This document shows, in pieces, positions 40,701-49,517 of a stretch of 64,000 nt of DNA (the stretch's first letter is position 1; every line of letters begins with the position of its first letter). The position numbers and the translations under genes are program-made. The DNA comes from JALUZX01 sp964561605 (lineage in GTDB: Bacteria > Planctomycetota > UBA1135 > JALUZX01), in NCBI GenBank assembly GCA_964561605.1, contig CAZLQD010000039.1, forward strand, positions 78,267 through 142,266, written 5' to 3'. The notes under the pieces were generated by a model. That model was not told the origin of the DNA and did no database searches. It worked only from the letters and a program-made list of their open reading frames with translations.

Positions 40701-41150
40701 CTACTCGGAGGCGGCGGTGGAGGTGAGCCTGGACTTCCTCTTCTCCAGGGCGGCCTTCTCTTCCGCCTCCCTTTCCTTCCGCTCCAGGTAGTCGCTGTCC
40801 ACGAGCTCGAAGATGGCCCGGGGGGCCTTGTCTCCCAGCCGGGGCTTCTCGAGCTTCAACACCCGGGTGTATCCGCCGGGCCGATCCTTGTACCTGGGCC
40901 CAAGGACGTCGAAGAGCTTCTTCACGGCGTCCTCGTCGTGGAGAAGGCTCAAGGCCCGGCGGTACCGGGCCAGGGTCTTCACCTTGCCCAGAGTGATGAG
41001 CTTCTCGGCGAAGCGCTTGTAGTATTTGGCCTTGGGAAGGGTGGTGATCACCCGTTCGTGGCGGAAGAGGGCCGCCACCAGGTTCCGCGCCAGGGCGCCC
41101 CTGTGCTGGGTGTCCCTTCCGAACTTCTTGTTGCTCTTGCGGTGTCGCAT
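40701..41150 (-). CDS. rplQ: 50S ribosomal protein L17
   Basis: 149 residues. MRHRKSNKKFGRDTQHRGAL is the diagnostic N terminus. The C-terminal 30 residues are a Lys/Glu-rich extension past the usual 120-residue core. It follows rpoA by 15 bases at the end of the alpha operon. Confidence 0.97.
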   Translation of the reverse strand: MRHRKSNKKFGRDTQHRGALARNLVAALFRHERVITTLPKAKYYKRFAEKLITLGKVKTLARYRRALSLLHDEDAVKKLFDVLGPRYKDRPGGYTRVLKLEKPRLGDKAPRAIFELVDSDYLERKEREAEEKAALEKRKSRLTSTAASE

Positions 41151-41165
41151 GGCTGGGCTCCTCGC

Positions 41166-42218
41166 TCAGCTCTCACACTCGATCTGGTCCCTGAGAGGCT
41201 TCTTCAGCGCCTCGGGAAGCTCCATTCCGAGAGAGAGGTTCCAGACGGCAAGCTTCTGCTTGACCTCCCGGAGACTGGTCTTTCCAAAGTTCTTGACCTT
41301 CAGGATCTCCGCCTCCGTCTTGGTGACAAGATCCCTCACGGTCCTGATGTTTTCCGTATCCAGGCAGTTCCGGGCCCGGACCGAGAGGTCCAGGGCCTCC
41401 AGGGGTTTGTCCAGGAGCTCGGCCAGGCGGGCCTCCTCCTCGGTGAGGACGGGCTCCATGCCCTCCTCCTCGCTCTCGACGACCCCCGCCGAGTCCAGGG
41501 TGAGCTCCGTCGAGGCCTCCTGGTACTGGACGAAGGGATTCAAGTGCTTCCTGTAGATCTTGCTGGCCTCCACGAGGGCCTGCTCCGGGGTGACCGTCCC
41601 GTCGGTCCAGATCTCCAGGATGAGCCTGTCGTAGTTGGTGAACTTGCCCACCCGGGTGTTCTCGATGCTGAACTTCACCCGGTAGACCGGGGAGAAGACC
41701 GAATCCACCGGGATGGTCCCGAGTTCGGCACCTTCTTCGATGTTCTCCTCGGCAGTGACGTACCCCCTCCCCTTGGCCACCTTGATCTCGGCGTGGAAGG
41801 GCACGGCGTCGGTGAGGGTGCAGATGAGCAGGTCCTTGTTGACCACCTCGGTGTTCTGGTCGCACTTGATGTCCGCCGCCGTGACGGGGCCCTTCCGGTT
41901 CACGTCGATCTCCAGGACGGCCGGGCCGTCGCCGTCCATCTTCACCCTGAGCTTCTTCAGGTTGAGGATGATGTCGGTGACGTCCTCGTAAACGCCCTGG
42001 ATCGAGGAGAACTCGTGCTGGACGCCGTCGATGCGGACGGAAGTCACAGCCGTCCCCTCGATGGAGGAGAGAAGAACGCGCCGGAGCCCGTTGCCCACGG
42101 TTGCGCCGAAGCCCCGCTCGAAGGGCTCGGCGGTGAAACGGCCGTAAGAGTCTGTCGCCGTCGACTTGTCCAGAATGACCTGGGTCGGCAGCTCGAAGTT
42201 TCGCCAGCGGATCCTCAT
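41166..42218 (-). CDS. rpoA: RNA polymerase subunit alpha
   Basis: 350 residues. The N-terminal assembly domain (FERGFGATVGNGLRRVLLSS, then RVGKFTNYDRLILEIWTDG) and the C-terminal domain (LDLSVRARNCLDTENIRTV, KNFGKTSLREVKQKL) are both complete; the linker (about 235-265) is acidic. Alpha-CTD retains the Arg and Asn used for UP-element binding (RARNCL). It follows rpsD by 24 bases. Confidence 0.98.
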   Translation of the reverse strand: MRIRWRNFELPTQVILDKSTATDSYGRFTAEPFERGFGATVGNGLRRVLLSSIEGTAVTSVRIDGVQHEFSSIQGVYEDVTDIILNLKKLRVKMDGDGPAVLEIDVNRKGPVTAADIKCDQNTEVVNKDLLICTLTDAVPFHAEIKVAKGRGYVTAEENIEEGAELGTIPVDSVFSPVYRVKFSIENTRVGKFTNYDRLILEIWTDGTVTPEQALVEASKIYRKHLNPFVQYQEASTELTLDSAGVVESEEEGMEPVLTEEEARLAELLDKPLEALDLSVRARNCLDTENIRTVRDLVTKTEAEILKVKNFGKTSLREVKQKLAVWNLSLGMELPEALKKPLRDQIECES

Positions 42219-42242
42219 GAACTGGATCTCCTCGTCTTGGTA

Positions 42243-42869
42243 CTACTTGGAGCAGAGCTCCACGATGAGCTGCTCGTGCAGATCGTGGGTCACGTCGTCC
42301 CGCTTGGGGAGCTGGACGACCTTTCCGGAAAGGTTGGTGGGATCGGCCTCGAGCCAGGAAGGCACCTCGGTGCCCCTGTTGATCTCCACGGTTTCGGCCA
42401 CGAGCTTGCGGATCTTCTCCTTGCGGGTGATCCCGATCTCGTCCCCCACCCGGACCAGGTAGGAGGGGATGTTGAGCCGCTTGCCGTTGACCGTCACGTG
42501 CCCGTGGGAGACGAGCTGGCGGGCGTGGAACCGGGAGAGGGCGAAACCCAGGGCCAGGACCACGTTGTCCAGTCTCCTCTCCAGGATGGTGAGGAGGTTC
42601 TCCCCCGTGTTGCCCTTCATCCGTTCCGCCATGCGGAAGTACTTGAGGAACTGGGTCTCCTGGATCCCGTAGATCCTCTTGGCCTTCTGCTTCTCACGAA
42701 GCTGGCGGTTGTACTCGGAGACCTTCCGCGGCCGGCGGGTGTGCTGGCCCGGGGGATAGTCCCTCTTCTTGAGGGAACACTTCTCGGAGAAGCAACGCTG
42801 CCCCTTGAGCCAGAGGGCCATACCCTCCCGGCGGCAGAGTTTGCATACGTTTCCAGTATATCGACCCAT
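42243..42869 (-). CDS. rpsD: 30S ribosomal protein S4
   Basis: 208 residues; binds 16S rRNA first in 30S assembly and often autoregulates the alpha operon. The N terminus carries a zinc-ribbon (Cys9, Cys12, Cys26, Cys31), so it is the C+ paralogue. The S4 RNA-binding domain shows RLDNVVLALGFALSRFHARQ and LVSHGHVTVNGKR. Confidence 0.98.
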   Translation of the reverse strand: MGRYTGNVCKLCRREGMALWLKGQRCFSEKCSLKKRDYPPGQHTRRPRKVSEYNRQLREKQKAKRIYGIQETQFLKYFRMAERMKGNTGENLLTILERRLDNVVLALGFALSRFHARQLVSHGHVTVNGKRLNIPSYLVRVGDEIGITRKEKIRKLVAETVEINRGTEVPSWLEADPTNLSGKVVQLPKRDDVTHDLHEQLIVELCSK

Positions 42870-42890
42870 TTGTCCTTAGCCCTCCTCGGC

Positions 42891-43280
42891 CTAGACCCTG
42901 CGCCGCTTCTTCGGACGGCAGCCGTTGTGGGGCAGGGGCGTCACGTCCGTGATGGCCTTGACCTCGAGCCCCGTGTCCGCAATGGACCGGATGGCGGACT
43001 CCCTGCCGGAGCCGGGCCCCTTGACCCGGATCTCCACTTCCCGGACCCCCATCTTCCTGGCCTTGTCGGCGGCCCGGATCGCCGCCCGCTGGGCGGCGAA
43101 GGGGGTGCTCTTCCGGGAGCCCTTGTAACCGATGGTCCCGGCCGAGTCCCAGCAGAGGGTCTCGCCGTTCATGTCGGTGATGGTGATGATCGTGTTGTTG
43201 AAGGTCGCCTTGATATGGACGATCGCCTTGGATACGCCCTTGCGCGCCTTTTTCTTCTGGGATCCGCCCCTTGTCGCCAA
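42891..43280 (-). CDS. rpsK: 30S ribosomal protein S11
   Basis: 129 residues forming part of the platform near the mRNA exit. FNNTIITITDMNGETLCWDS and RVRDVTPLPHNGC-like ITDVTPLPHNGCRPKKRRRV are conserved. The TTG start at 43280 has GGAGG five bases upstream. It lies ten bases after rpsM. Confidence 0.97.
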   Translation of the reverse strand: MATRGGSQKKKARKGVSKAIVHIKATFNNTIITITDMNGETLCWDSAGTIGYKGSRKSTPFAAQRAAIRAADKARKMGVREVEIRVKGPGSGRESAIRSIADTGLEVKAITDVTPLPHNGCRPKKRRRV

Positions 43281-43290
43281 CTGAGCCTCC

Positions 43291-43668
43291 TTACTTCCTC
43301 ACGGTTTTCTTGCCGGCCACGGTCTTCCTCGGCCCCTTCCGGGTCCTGGCATTGGCCTGGGTCTGCTGGCCCCTGACGGGAAGCCCCCGCCTGTGCCGGA
43401 TCCCCCGGTAGCAGCCGATCTCCTTGAGGCGGTTTATGTTCTGGGTGACCTGCCGCCGGAGCTGGCCTTCCACCACGTAGTTCCGCTCGATCTCGTTGTT
43501 GATCCGGGCCACCTCCTCTTCCGAGAGGTCGCGGCCCTTCACGTTGGGATCGATGCCCACCGTTTCCAGGATCTTCCGGGAAAAGGTGGGGCCGATCCCG
43601 TAGACCCGGGTAAGGCCGACCCAGACGGCCTTTTCGTTCGGGATATCCACTCCTGCGATTCGCGGCAT
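43291..43668 (-). CDS. rpsM: 30S ribosomal protein S13
   Basis: 125 residues, small-subunit head protein contacting P-site tRNA and 50S bridges. MPRIAGVDIPNEKAVWVGL, IYGIGPTFSRKIL-like YGIGPTFSRKILE and RHRRGLPVRGQQTQANARTR are diagnostic. Confidence 0.98.
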   Translation of the reverse strand: MPRIAGVDIPNEKAVWVGLTRVYGIGPTFSRKILETVGIDPNVKGRDLSEEEVARINNEIERNYVVEGQLRRQVTQNINRLKEIGCYRGIRHRRGLPVRGQQTQANARTRKGPRKTVAGKKTVRK

Positions 43669-43707
43669 CTTCTTCTGGTCTCCTTTGGGTCTCCCTCGAG
43701 GAACGCC

Positions 43708-43824
43708 CTACTTGCCCTGGCGCTGCTTGTGCCTGGGATTGGTGCAGATCACCCGGACCACGCCGTGGCGGCGGATGATCTTGCAGTTCTCACAGATTCT
43801 CTTGACGGACGAACGAACCTTCAC
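43708..43824 (-). CDS. rpmJ: 50S ribosomal protein L36
   Basis: A 38-residue protein, complete. MKVRSSVKRICENCKIIRR with Cys11, Cys14, Cys27 and His32 forms the zinc site of the C+ type. The GTG start is at 43824, two bases past the infA stop, and 39 bases separate it from rpsM. Confidence 0.97.
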   Translation of the reverse strand: MKVRSSVKRICENCKIIRRHGVVRVICTNPRHKQRQGK

Positions 43825-43826
43825 GG

Positions 43827-44042
43827 CTACCCCCTGTAGACGATCCGCCCCTTGGTCAGGTCGTAGGGCGACATTTGCACGGTCACTTTGTCGCCGGGGA
43901 GGATCCGGATGAAGTGCATCCGCATCTTCCCCGAGACGTGGGCAATGATCTCGTGGCCGCCTTCGATGACGACACGGAACGTGGCGTTCGGCAACGCCTC
44001 CTTCACGATCGCCTCGACTTCGATGGGTTCTTCCTTGGCCAT
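43827..44042 (-). CDS. infA: Translation initiation factor IF-1
   Basis: 71 residues, a single OB fold that blocks the A site during initiation. IEVEAIVKEALPNATFRVVI, HVSGKMRMHFIRILPGDKV and TVQMSPYDLTKGRI are signatures. ATG 44042; no clear ribosome binding site, so coupling to adk, which stops four bases upstream, is likely. A map gene is absent between adk and infA. Confidence 0.98.
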   Translation of the reverse strand: MAKEEPIEVEAIVKEALPNATFRVVIEGGHEIIAHVSGKMRMHFIRILPGDKVTVQMSPYDLTKGRIVYRG

Positions 44043-44046
44043 GGGA

Positions 44047-44709
44047 TCAATCCAGTGAAAACAAGGACTTGAGAGAAAGGAACACCTCCTCCTCGGAAGC
44101 GGAAGCGTCCACCTCCCGGAGCAGGCCTTTCTCCCGGTAATACTCCACCAGCGGCCGGGTCTGCTCCCCGTAGACCGCCAGCCGTTTGCGGACCACATCC
44201 TCCCGGTCGTCGGGCCGGACCACCAGGGAAGCCGACCCGCACCGGTCGCAGATCCCCTCCCGGGCGGGCGGGTGAAACTCCTTATGATAGACTGCGCCGC
44301 AGGCCTGGCAAGTGAGCCTCCCCGAAAGTCTCCTCACCAGGTCCTCCTGGGGGACCTGGAAGTAGACCACGTCCTCCAGGGGAAGGCCCAGCCTCTCCAG
44401 GAGTTCGTCCAGGGCTCCGGCCTGGGGGAGGGTTCTGGGGAACCCGTCCAGCAGGTAGGAATCCACCCCGGAGGAGAGCTTCTCGGCGATCAGGTCCACC
44501 ATGAGGGAGTCCGGAACCAGGGCCCCGGCGTCCATGAAGGACTTGGCCTTCTTCCCCAGCTCGGTGCCTTCCGCCACGGCCTGGCGGAGCATGTCCCCCG
44601 TGGAGAGGTGCAGGACGCCCGTGGCCCCGGCCAGGCGCTTGGCCTGGGTGCCCTTGCCCGCTCCGGGAGGGCCGAGGAGGACGGCCCGAATCTTCCCCTT
44701 CCCGCTCAC
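44047..44709 (-). CDS. adk: Adenylate kinase
   Basis: A 220-residue AMP + ATP phosphotransferase. P-loop LLGPPGAGKGTQAKRL; AMP-binding HLSTGDMLRQAV; DGFPRTLPQA; a LID with four zinc cysteines (CQACG ... CDRCG); long-form enzyme. The GTG at 44709 has GGAGG eight bases upstream and overlaps the secY stop as GTGA, so it is preferred to an in-frame ATG at 44727. Confidence 0.96.
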   Translation of the reverse strand: MSGKGKIRAVLLGPPGAGKGTQAKRLAGATGVLHLSTGDMLRQAVAEGTELGKKAKSFMDAGALVPDSLMVDLIAEKLSSGVDSYLLDGFPRTLPQAGALDELLERLGLPLEDVVYFQVPQEDLVRRLSGRLTCQACGAVYHKEFHPPAREGICDRCGSASLVVRPDDREDVVRKRLAVYGEQTRPLVEYYREKGLLREVDASASEEEVFLSLKSLFSLD

Positions 44710-46043
44710 GTGCGCTTCCTCCCCCATCCCGCTCCGCCGGTCTCACCTTTGAAGAAGCCGTCGTAGTTCCTCATGACCAGCATGGCGTTGAGCTTCTCGA
44801 TGAAGTCGAGGGCCACCTCCACCACGATCAGCACCGAGGTGCCTCCCATGAAGAGGGCGATGGCGTAGGGCACGTTCAAGGAGTCCGTCACAAGGGAGGG
44901 AAGGAAGGCGATGGCCGCCAGGAAGACCGACCCTGCCAGGGTGAGACGGGTCATGACCCCCTCCAGGAACTCGGCCGTCCGGTGGCCCGGACGGATCCCG
45001 GGGATGAAGGAGCCGTACTCCTTGAGGTTGTCGGCGATCTCCTTGGGCTGGAACATGAGGCTGTTCCAGAAGAAGGAGAAGAAGACGATCATGCCGCAGT
45101 AGAAGATCCAGTACCACCAGCCCCGGCTCTGGCCGAAGGCGTCGGAGAGCCAGACGAAGCTCGGATCCACCCTCTCCAGGACCTTCCCCAGCATGTTGGG
45201 GATCACCGTGAGGGCCGAGGCGAAGATGATGGGCATCACGCCGGCCTGGTTGACCTTGATGGGAAGGAAGTGCCTCTGCCCGCCGTAGACCTTCCGGCCC
45301 CGGGTGAGCTTGGCCTGTTGGATCGGGATCCGTCTTTGCGCCTTCGTTATGTAGACGATGACGAAGACCGTCACCGCCCATGCCAGGGCGAAGAGAAGGA
45401 GGGTCTTGATCTTCTCGTCCTGGGAGAGGCCCTGGGAACCCCAGTAGTTCAGGATGTAGGAGGGCATCCTGGCGATGATGCCCGCCATGATGATCAGCGA
45501 GACGCCGTTTCCCACGCCGTATTCGGTAATCTGCTCGCCGATCCACATGATGAAGATCGAACCGGCCGTGAAGGCCGTCATGGCCACCAGGGAGTAACCC
45601 AGGGTGACTCCTCCCGGGACCAGCTTGGGGTTGTTGAGGACCCCGTAGATCACGAAGTAGGACTGGACGATGCAGATGGGCACCGTGGCGTAACGGGTAT
45701 ACTGGTTGATCTTCTTCTGTCCCGCCCCGCCTTCCTTGGACAAAGCCTCCAGGCTGGGCACCACCTTCACCAGGAGGGAGAAGATGATGCTCGCCGAGAT
45801 GTAAGGCATGACCCCGAGGGAGAAGATCACCGCGCTACCGAGCTGGGAACCGGTGAGCATGCTCATGATCCCCAGCAGGGAGTTGTGCATGGACTTCTTG
45901 GCGAACTCCGCCAGGACCGAAACGTCCACCCCGGGAATCGGGATGTGGAATCCGATCCGGTAGACGAAGAGAAGCCCCATCGTGATGAGGAGCTTCCTCC
46001 TGAGGTCGGGGATCCGGAAGAGGTTGGACGCGGAGAAGGTCAT
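44706..46043 (-). CDS. secY: Protein translocase subunit SecY
   Basis: 445 residues with ten transmembrane helices, the channel of SecYEG. FRIPDLRRKLLITMGLLFVY, the plug-region SLLGIMSMLTG, VVPSLEALSKEGGAGQKKI, and the cytoplasmic loop TKAQRRIPIQQAK are typical. Located between rplO and adk, its standard place in the spc operon. Confidence 0.98.
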   Translation of the reverse strand: MTFSASNLFRIPDLRRKLLITMGLLFVYRIGFHIPIPGVDVSVLAEFAKKSMHNSLLGIMSMLTGSQLGSAVIFSLGVMPYISASIIFSLLVKVVPSLEALSKEGGAGQKKINQYTRYATVPICIVQSYFVIYGVLNNPKLVPGGVTLGYSLVAMTAFTAGSIFIMWIGEQITEYGVGNGVSLIIMAGIIARMPSYILNYWGSQGLSQDEKIKTLLLFALAWAVTVFVIVYITKAQRRIPIQQAKLTRGRKVYGGQRHFLPIKVNQAGVMPIIFASALTVIPNMLGKVLERVDPSFVWLSDAFGQSRGWWYWIFYCGMIVFFSFFWNSLMFQPKEIADNLKEYGSFIPGIRPGHRTAEFLEGVMTRLTLAGSVFLAAIAFLPSLVTDSLNVPYAIALFMGGTSVLIVVEVALDFIEKLNAMLVMRNYDGFFKGETGGAGWGRKRT

Positions 46044-46045
46044 GG

Positions 46046-46489
46046 TCAGACCACCTCGACCTTCCCGCCGGCTTTCTCGATCTTCTCCCTGGCGGAACGG
46101 GAGAATTTCTTTGCCACCACGGTCAGGGGCTTGGTGAGTTCACCGTTCCCCAGGACCTTCAGGTGGTCGCTCTCCTTGGAGCAGAGCCCCTTGGAGAGGA
46201 CGGCCTCCAGGTCCACCCTGGCTCCGGCCTCGAAGACCTCAAGGGCGCCGACATTGATGATCGTGTAGACCTTGCGGAAGAGGGCGTTGGAGAAGCCCCG
46301 CTTGGGGACCCTCCGGAAGAGGGGCATCTGGCCGCCTTCGAAGCCCAGGCTCATGGAATTCCCGGAGCGGGCCCCCGCACCCTTGGTGCCGCGGCCGCAG
46401 GTCTTTCCTTTGCCCGAGCCGGTCCCCCTGCCGACCCTCATGGGGCGGGTGTTCTTGACACCCCGACTCGTTGCGTCCGTCAGGTTCAT
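46046..46489 (-). CDS. rplO: 50S ribosomal protein L15
   Basis: 147 residues. Gly/Lys/Arg-rich N terminus RVGRGTGSGKGKTCGRGTKG and SLGFEGGQMPLFRRVPKRGF are the family pattern. Its ATG overlaps the rpsE stop by one base (TGATG), so no rpmD (L30) gene fits between. Confidence 0.97.
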   Translation of the reverse strand: MNLTDATSRGVKNTRPMRVGRGTGSGKGKTCGRGTKGAGARSGNSMSLGFEGGQMPLFRRVPKRGFSNALFRKVYTIINVGALEVFEAGARVDLEAVLSKGLCSKESDHLKVLGNGELTKPLTVVAKKFSRSAREKIEKAGGKVEVV

Positions 46490-46995
46490 CAGAGCTTCAC
46501 CCCCCTTAGTTTCTGCACTTCCTCCCTGGTCTTCAGGCGGGCGAGCCCGTCCAGGGTGGCCTTCACCAGGTTGATGGGATTCCGGGAGCCGTAGGCCTTG
46601 GTCAGGATGTCCTGGATCCCGGCCTTCTCCAGGACGGCGCGGACGGCCCCCCCGGCGATGATGCCCGTTCCGGGAGCCGCCGGGATGAGCTTCACCCGGG
46701 AGGCACCGAAGACCCCCATGATGGCGTGGGGGATGGTGGAACCCTTCCGGGCGATCCGGACCAGGTGCTTGTACCCGTCCTTCTTGGCCTTCTCCATGGC
46801 GGAGGGAACGTCCTTCGCCTTGCCGAAGCCCACGCCGACGACGCCGTTCTCGTTCCCCACGACGGTGAGGGCGCTGAAGGAGAAACGCCTCCCGCCCTTC
46901 ACAACGGCGGCGGTCCGGTTGATGGCGACCACCGTGTCCACAAGGTCGTAGGTGATGGCCTCGTCGCGATCGATGTAGGTAAGCTTGCGCTTCAT
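46489..46995 (-). CDS. rpsE: 30S ribosomal protein S5
   Basis: 168 residues. VVKGGRRFSFSALTVVGNEN (double-stranded RNA-binding-like domain) and KLIPAAPGTGIIAGGAVRAV are conserved; fidelity and helicase functions at mRNA entry. It follows rplR by four bases. Confidence 0.98.
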   Translation of the reverse strand: MKRKLTYIDRDEAITYDLVDTVVAINRTAAVVKGGRRFSFSALTVVGNENGVVGVGFGKAKDVPSAMEKAKKDGYKHLVRIARKGSTIPHAIMGVFGASRVKLIPAAPGTGIIAGGAVRAVLEKAGIQDILTKAYGSRNPINLVKATLDGLARLKTREEVQKLRGVKL

Positions 46996-46999
46996 CTTC

Positions 47000-47368
47000 C
47001 TAGAACTCCAATCCGCCTTTGCGGGCTCCCTCGGCCAGGGCCTTCACTCTCCCGTGGTAGCGGTGCCACCCACGGTCGAACTTGACCTTCTTGATTCCCT
47101 TCGCCAGGGCCCTTTCGGCGAGCACCTGCCCCACCTTCTCGGCCGCCTCGGTCTTCTTGATCCCCTGGAGGGAATCCCGGATCTCCTTGTCCAGGGAAGA
47201 GGCGGCGCAAAGGGTCTTCCCCTCGCTGTCGTCGATGATCTGGCAATAGACCTGGGCGCGGCTCCGGTAGACGGAGAGCCTGGGCCTCACCGGATCCCGC
47301 CTGAGGACCCGGCGGACGTGAAGGGCCTTCCGGCGCCTCTTCTTCGCAAGGCTTTTCTGCTTATTCAT
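47000..47368 (-). CDS. rplR: 50S ribosomal protein L18
   Basis: 122 residues; binds 5S rRNA with L5 and L25. RPRLSVYRSRAQVYCQIIDD and KKVKFDRGWHRYHGRVKALA are signatures. Confidence 0.97.
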   Translation of the reverse strand: MNKQKSLAKKRRRKALHVRRVLRRDPVRPRLSVYRSRAQVYCQIIDDSEGKTLCAASSLDKEIRDSLQGIKKTEAAEKVGQVLAERALAKGIKKVKFDRGWHRYHGRVKALAEGARKGGLEF

Positions 47369-47376
47369 CCCTAATC

Positions 47377-47934
47377 CTACCCACCGGAAGTCAGGGACTT
47401 GCCCGGTTTCAGACGAACAACCTCGTCGGCGTAACGAATCCCCTTGCCCTTGTAAGGCTCGGGGGGACGAACTCTACGGACGTTGGCCGCGAACTGTCCC
47501 ACTTCCTGCCTGTCGATCCCCTTCACCACGATCTCCGTGGGGGAAGGGCACTCGACCTGCAGGCTCTTGGGAACGGGAATCTCCACGGGGTGGCAGAACC
47601 CGATCTGAAGGACCAGCTTCCCCCCCTGGACCTTGGCGTTGTAGCCCACGCCCACGATGGAGAGCTTCTTCTCCCAGGGCTGGGAGACTCCCCGGACCAT
47701 GTTGGCCAGGCAGGCCCGGACCAGGCCGTGGTAGGGCGCGGCCCTGCGGAAGGCCTTGGCCCCCTTGGCCTCGTTCTCCACGACGACCTGGTCGCCCTCC
47801 ACGCGGACGGAGATGTCCGGAAAGAGGGGGAACGTGAGTTTCCCGTGTTTTCCTTCGACCACCACCTCCCCGGGGAGGACGTTCACCTTGACCCCCGAGG
47901 GAAGAGCGATGGGTTTCTTTCCGATCCTGGACAT
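47377..47934 (-). CDS. rplF: 50S ribosomal protein L6
   Basis: 185 residues with the two-repeat L6 fold near the GTPase centre. MSRIGKKPIALPSGVKV at the start; GIDRQEVGQFAANVRRVRPP and YKGKGIRYADEVV near the end. Confidence 0.98.
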   Translation of the reverse strand: MSRIGKKPIALPSGVKVNVLPGEVVVEGKHGKLTFPLFPDISVRVEGDQVVVENEAKGAKAFRRAAPYHGLVRACLANMVRGVSQPWEKKLSIVGVGYNAKVQGGKLVLQIGFCHPVEIPVPKSLQVECPSPTEIVVKGIDRQEVGQFAANVRRVRPPEPYKGKGIRYADEVVRLKPGKSLTSGG

Positions 47935-47946
47935 GGATGTTTCCTC

Positions 47947-48345
47947 CTACCAGACCGTGCAGAGCAGTTCCCCGCCCACGTGTTTCTCCCGGGCCTCCCT
48001 GTCGGAGACCACCCCGATGGGAGTGGTCAGGATGGCGATCCCCAGCCCGTTCATGACCCTGGGGATCTCCTCCACTCCGACGTAGACCCGCCTTCCGGGC
48101 TTGGACTCCCGCTTGATCTGGTTGATCACCATCTCACCGTCGGGACCGTATTTCAGGGTGATCCTGAGGTCGGCCTTGGGGCCGTCCAGGGGGAAGACCT
48201 GGTAGTCCTCGATGTAGCCCTCCTTCTTGAGGATCTCGGCGATGTCCACCTTGATCCGGGAGGCGGGGACGTCCACGGTCTTCTTCCGGGCCCTGAGCCC
48301 GTTCCGGATCCGGGTCAACATGTCAGCCACTGGGTCGGTCATCAT
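47947..48345 (-). CDS. rpsH: 30S ribosomal protein S8
   Basis: 132 residues. MTDPVADMLTRIRNGLRA and RRVYVGVEEIPRVMNGLGI, ending in GELLCTVW, are diagnostic. S8 often represses the spc operon by binding near rplE. Two consecutive ATGs (48345, 48342); the first has AGGAG nine bases upstream. Confidence 0.98.
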   Translation of the reverse strand: MMTDPVADMLTRIRNGLRARKKTVDVPASRIKVDIAEILKKEGYIEDYQVFPLDGPKADLRITLKYGPDGEMVINQIKRESKPGRRVYVGVEEIPRVMNGLGIAILTTPIGVVSDREAREKHVGGELLCTVW

Positions 48346-48357
48346 GGCGATTCGCTC

Positions 48358-48609
48358 CTACCAGGAAGCCTTGCGGACACCCGGAATCTCCCCCAGGTGA
48401 GCCATCTTCCGGAAACAAACGCGGCAGATCCCGAACTTCCTGTAGTAGGCCCTCGGGCGCCCGCAGATGGAGCACCGGTTGTAGACCCTCACGGGATACT
48501 TGGCGTACTTCTTGTACCAGGAAGGCCTGGGGCCTTCGGGTTGCTCCAGGAGGATCCGCTTGGCCTCCTTCAGCCTTCTCGTCTTGATCTCAAGGGACTT
48601 CTTGGCCAC
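48358..48609 (-). CDS. rpsN: 30S ribosomal protein S14, zinc-binding
   Basis: 83 residues: longer than the usual 61-residue zinc form and shorter than the ~100-residue zinc-free form. The C-terminal half (NRCSICGRPRAYYRKFGICR, then VCFRKMAHLGEIPGVRKASW) is the C+ type with four cysteines; about 20 extra residues lie in the N-terminal third. The GTG start at 48609 has AGGAG nine bases upstream. Confidence 0.94.
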   Translation of the reverse strand: MAKKSLEIKTRRLKEAKRILLEQPEGPRPSWYKKYAKYPVRVYNRCSICGRPRAYYRKFGICRVCFRKMAHLGEIPGVRKASW

Positions 48610-48610
48610 G

Positions 48611-49186
48611 TCAATTCGCTCCTGTCTCGCCGCCGGTCCTCCGGAAGGGCATGCCCAGGCCGGCCAGCAGTTCATAACCCTGTTCGTCGTCCTTGGCCGT
48701 GGTCACGATGGTGACGTTCATCCCCTGGACGAACTCCATCTTGTCCAGGTTGATCTCGGGGAAGACGATCTGCTCCGAGAGCCCCATGTTGTAGTTGCCG
48801 TGCCCGTCGAACCCCTTGGGGTTCAGGCCGCGGAAGTCGCGGATACGGGGAATGGCAATGGAGATCAACCGGTCGAGGAACTCGTACATCCTGTCCTTGC
48901 GCAGGGTGACGAAGACCCCGATGGGGTTCCCCTGGCGGAGACGGAACCCGGAGACCGACCGGCGGGCCTTGGCCACGACGGGCTTCTGGCCCGTGATGGT
49001 GGCGAGGTCGCGCACGGCGTGGTCGATCCTGTTCTTGTTCTCCAGGGCCTTTCCGACCCCCATGTTGACCACGATCTTCTCCAGGCGGGGAACGGCAAGG
49101 AGGTTCTCGATGCCGAACTTCTCCTTGAGCCTGGGAATCACTTCCGCCTGGTATTTTTCCTTCAACCTGGGAACAACCACCTTCAT
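48611..49186 (-). CDS. rplE: 50S ribosomal protein L5
   Basis: 191 residues; 5S rRNA-binding. VPRLEKIVVNMGVGKALENK, TGQKPVVAKARRSVSGFRLR, and FPEINLDKMEFVQGMNVTIV are conserved. Confidence 0.98.
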   Translation of the reverse strand: MKVVVPRLKEKYQAEVIPRLKEKFGIENLLAVPRLEKIVVNMGVGKALENKNRIDHAVRDLATITGQKPVVAKARRSVSGFRLRQGNPIGVFVTLRKDRMYEFLDRLISIAIPRIRDFRGLNPKGFDGHGNYNMGLSEQIVFPEINLDKMEFVQGMNVTIVTTAKDDEQGYELLAGLGMPFRRTGGETGAN

Positions 49187-49193
49187 CCTCCCG

Positions 49194-49517
49194 CTACTTG
49201 TCGAACTCGGTTCCGCAGGGGATCCCCACGCGGATCTTCCGGCCGTTCTTCTCCACGACCTTCACGCGGACGCCCTTCTTGAGCTTTTCGCTCCAGAGCA
49301 TCACGTTGCTCACGTGGATGGGGAGTTCCTTCTGGACCCTCCCTCCCTGGGGATTCTGCTGGCTCTTGCGGAGGTGCTTGTACCGGAGGTTCACTCCCTG
49401 GACCACGACCGTCCGCTTCTCGGGATCCACCCGGAGGACCTCCACGGGCCCCTTGCCCCGGTCCTTCCCGGCGATCACCACCACCTTGTCGCCCCTCTTG
49501 ATCCGCATCCGAGCCAT
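49194..49517 (-). CDS. rplX: 50S ribosomal protein L24
   Basis: 107 residues; one of the first proteins to bind 23S rRNA. MRIKRGDKVVVIAGKDRGKG is the KOW motif. Its ATG overlaps the rplN stop by one base (TGATG). Confidence 0.97.
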   Translation of the reverse strand: MARMRIKRGDKVVVIAGKDRGKGPVEVLRVDPEKRTVVVQGVNLRYKHLRKSQQNPQGGRVQKELPIHVSNVMLWSEKLKKGVRVKVVEKNGRKIRVGIPCGTEFDK

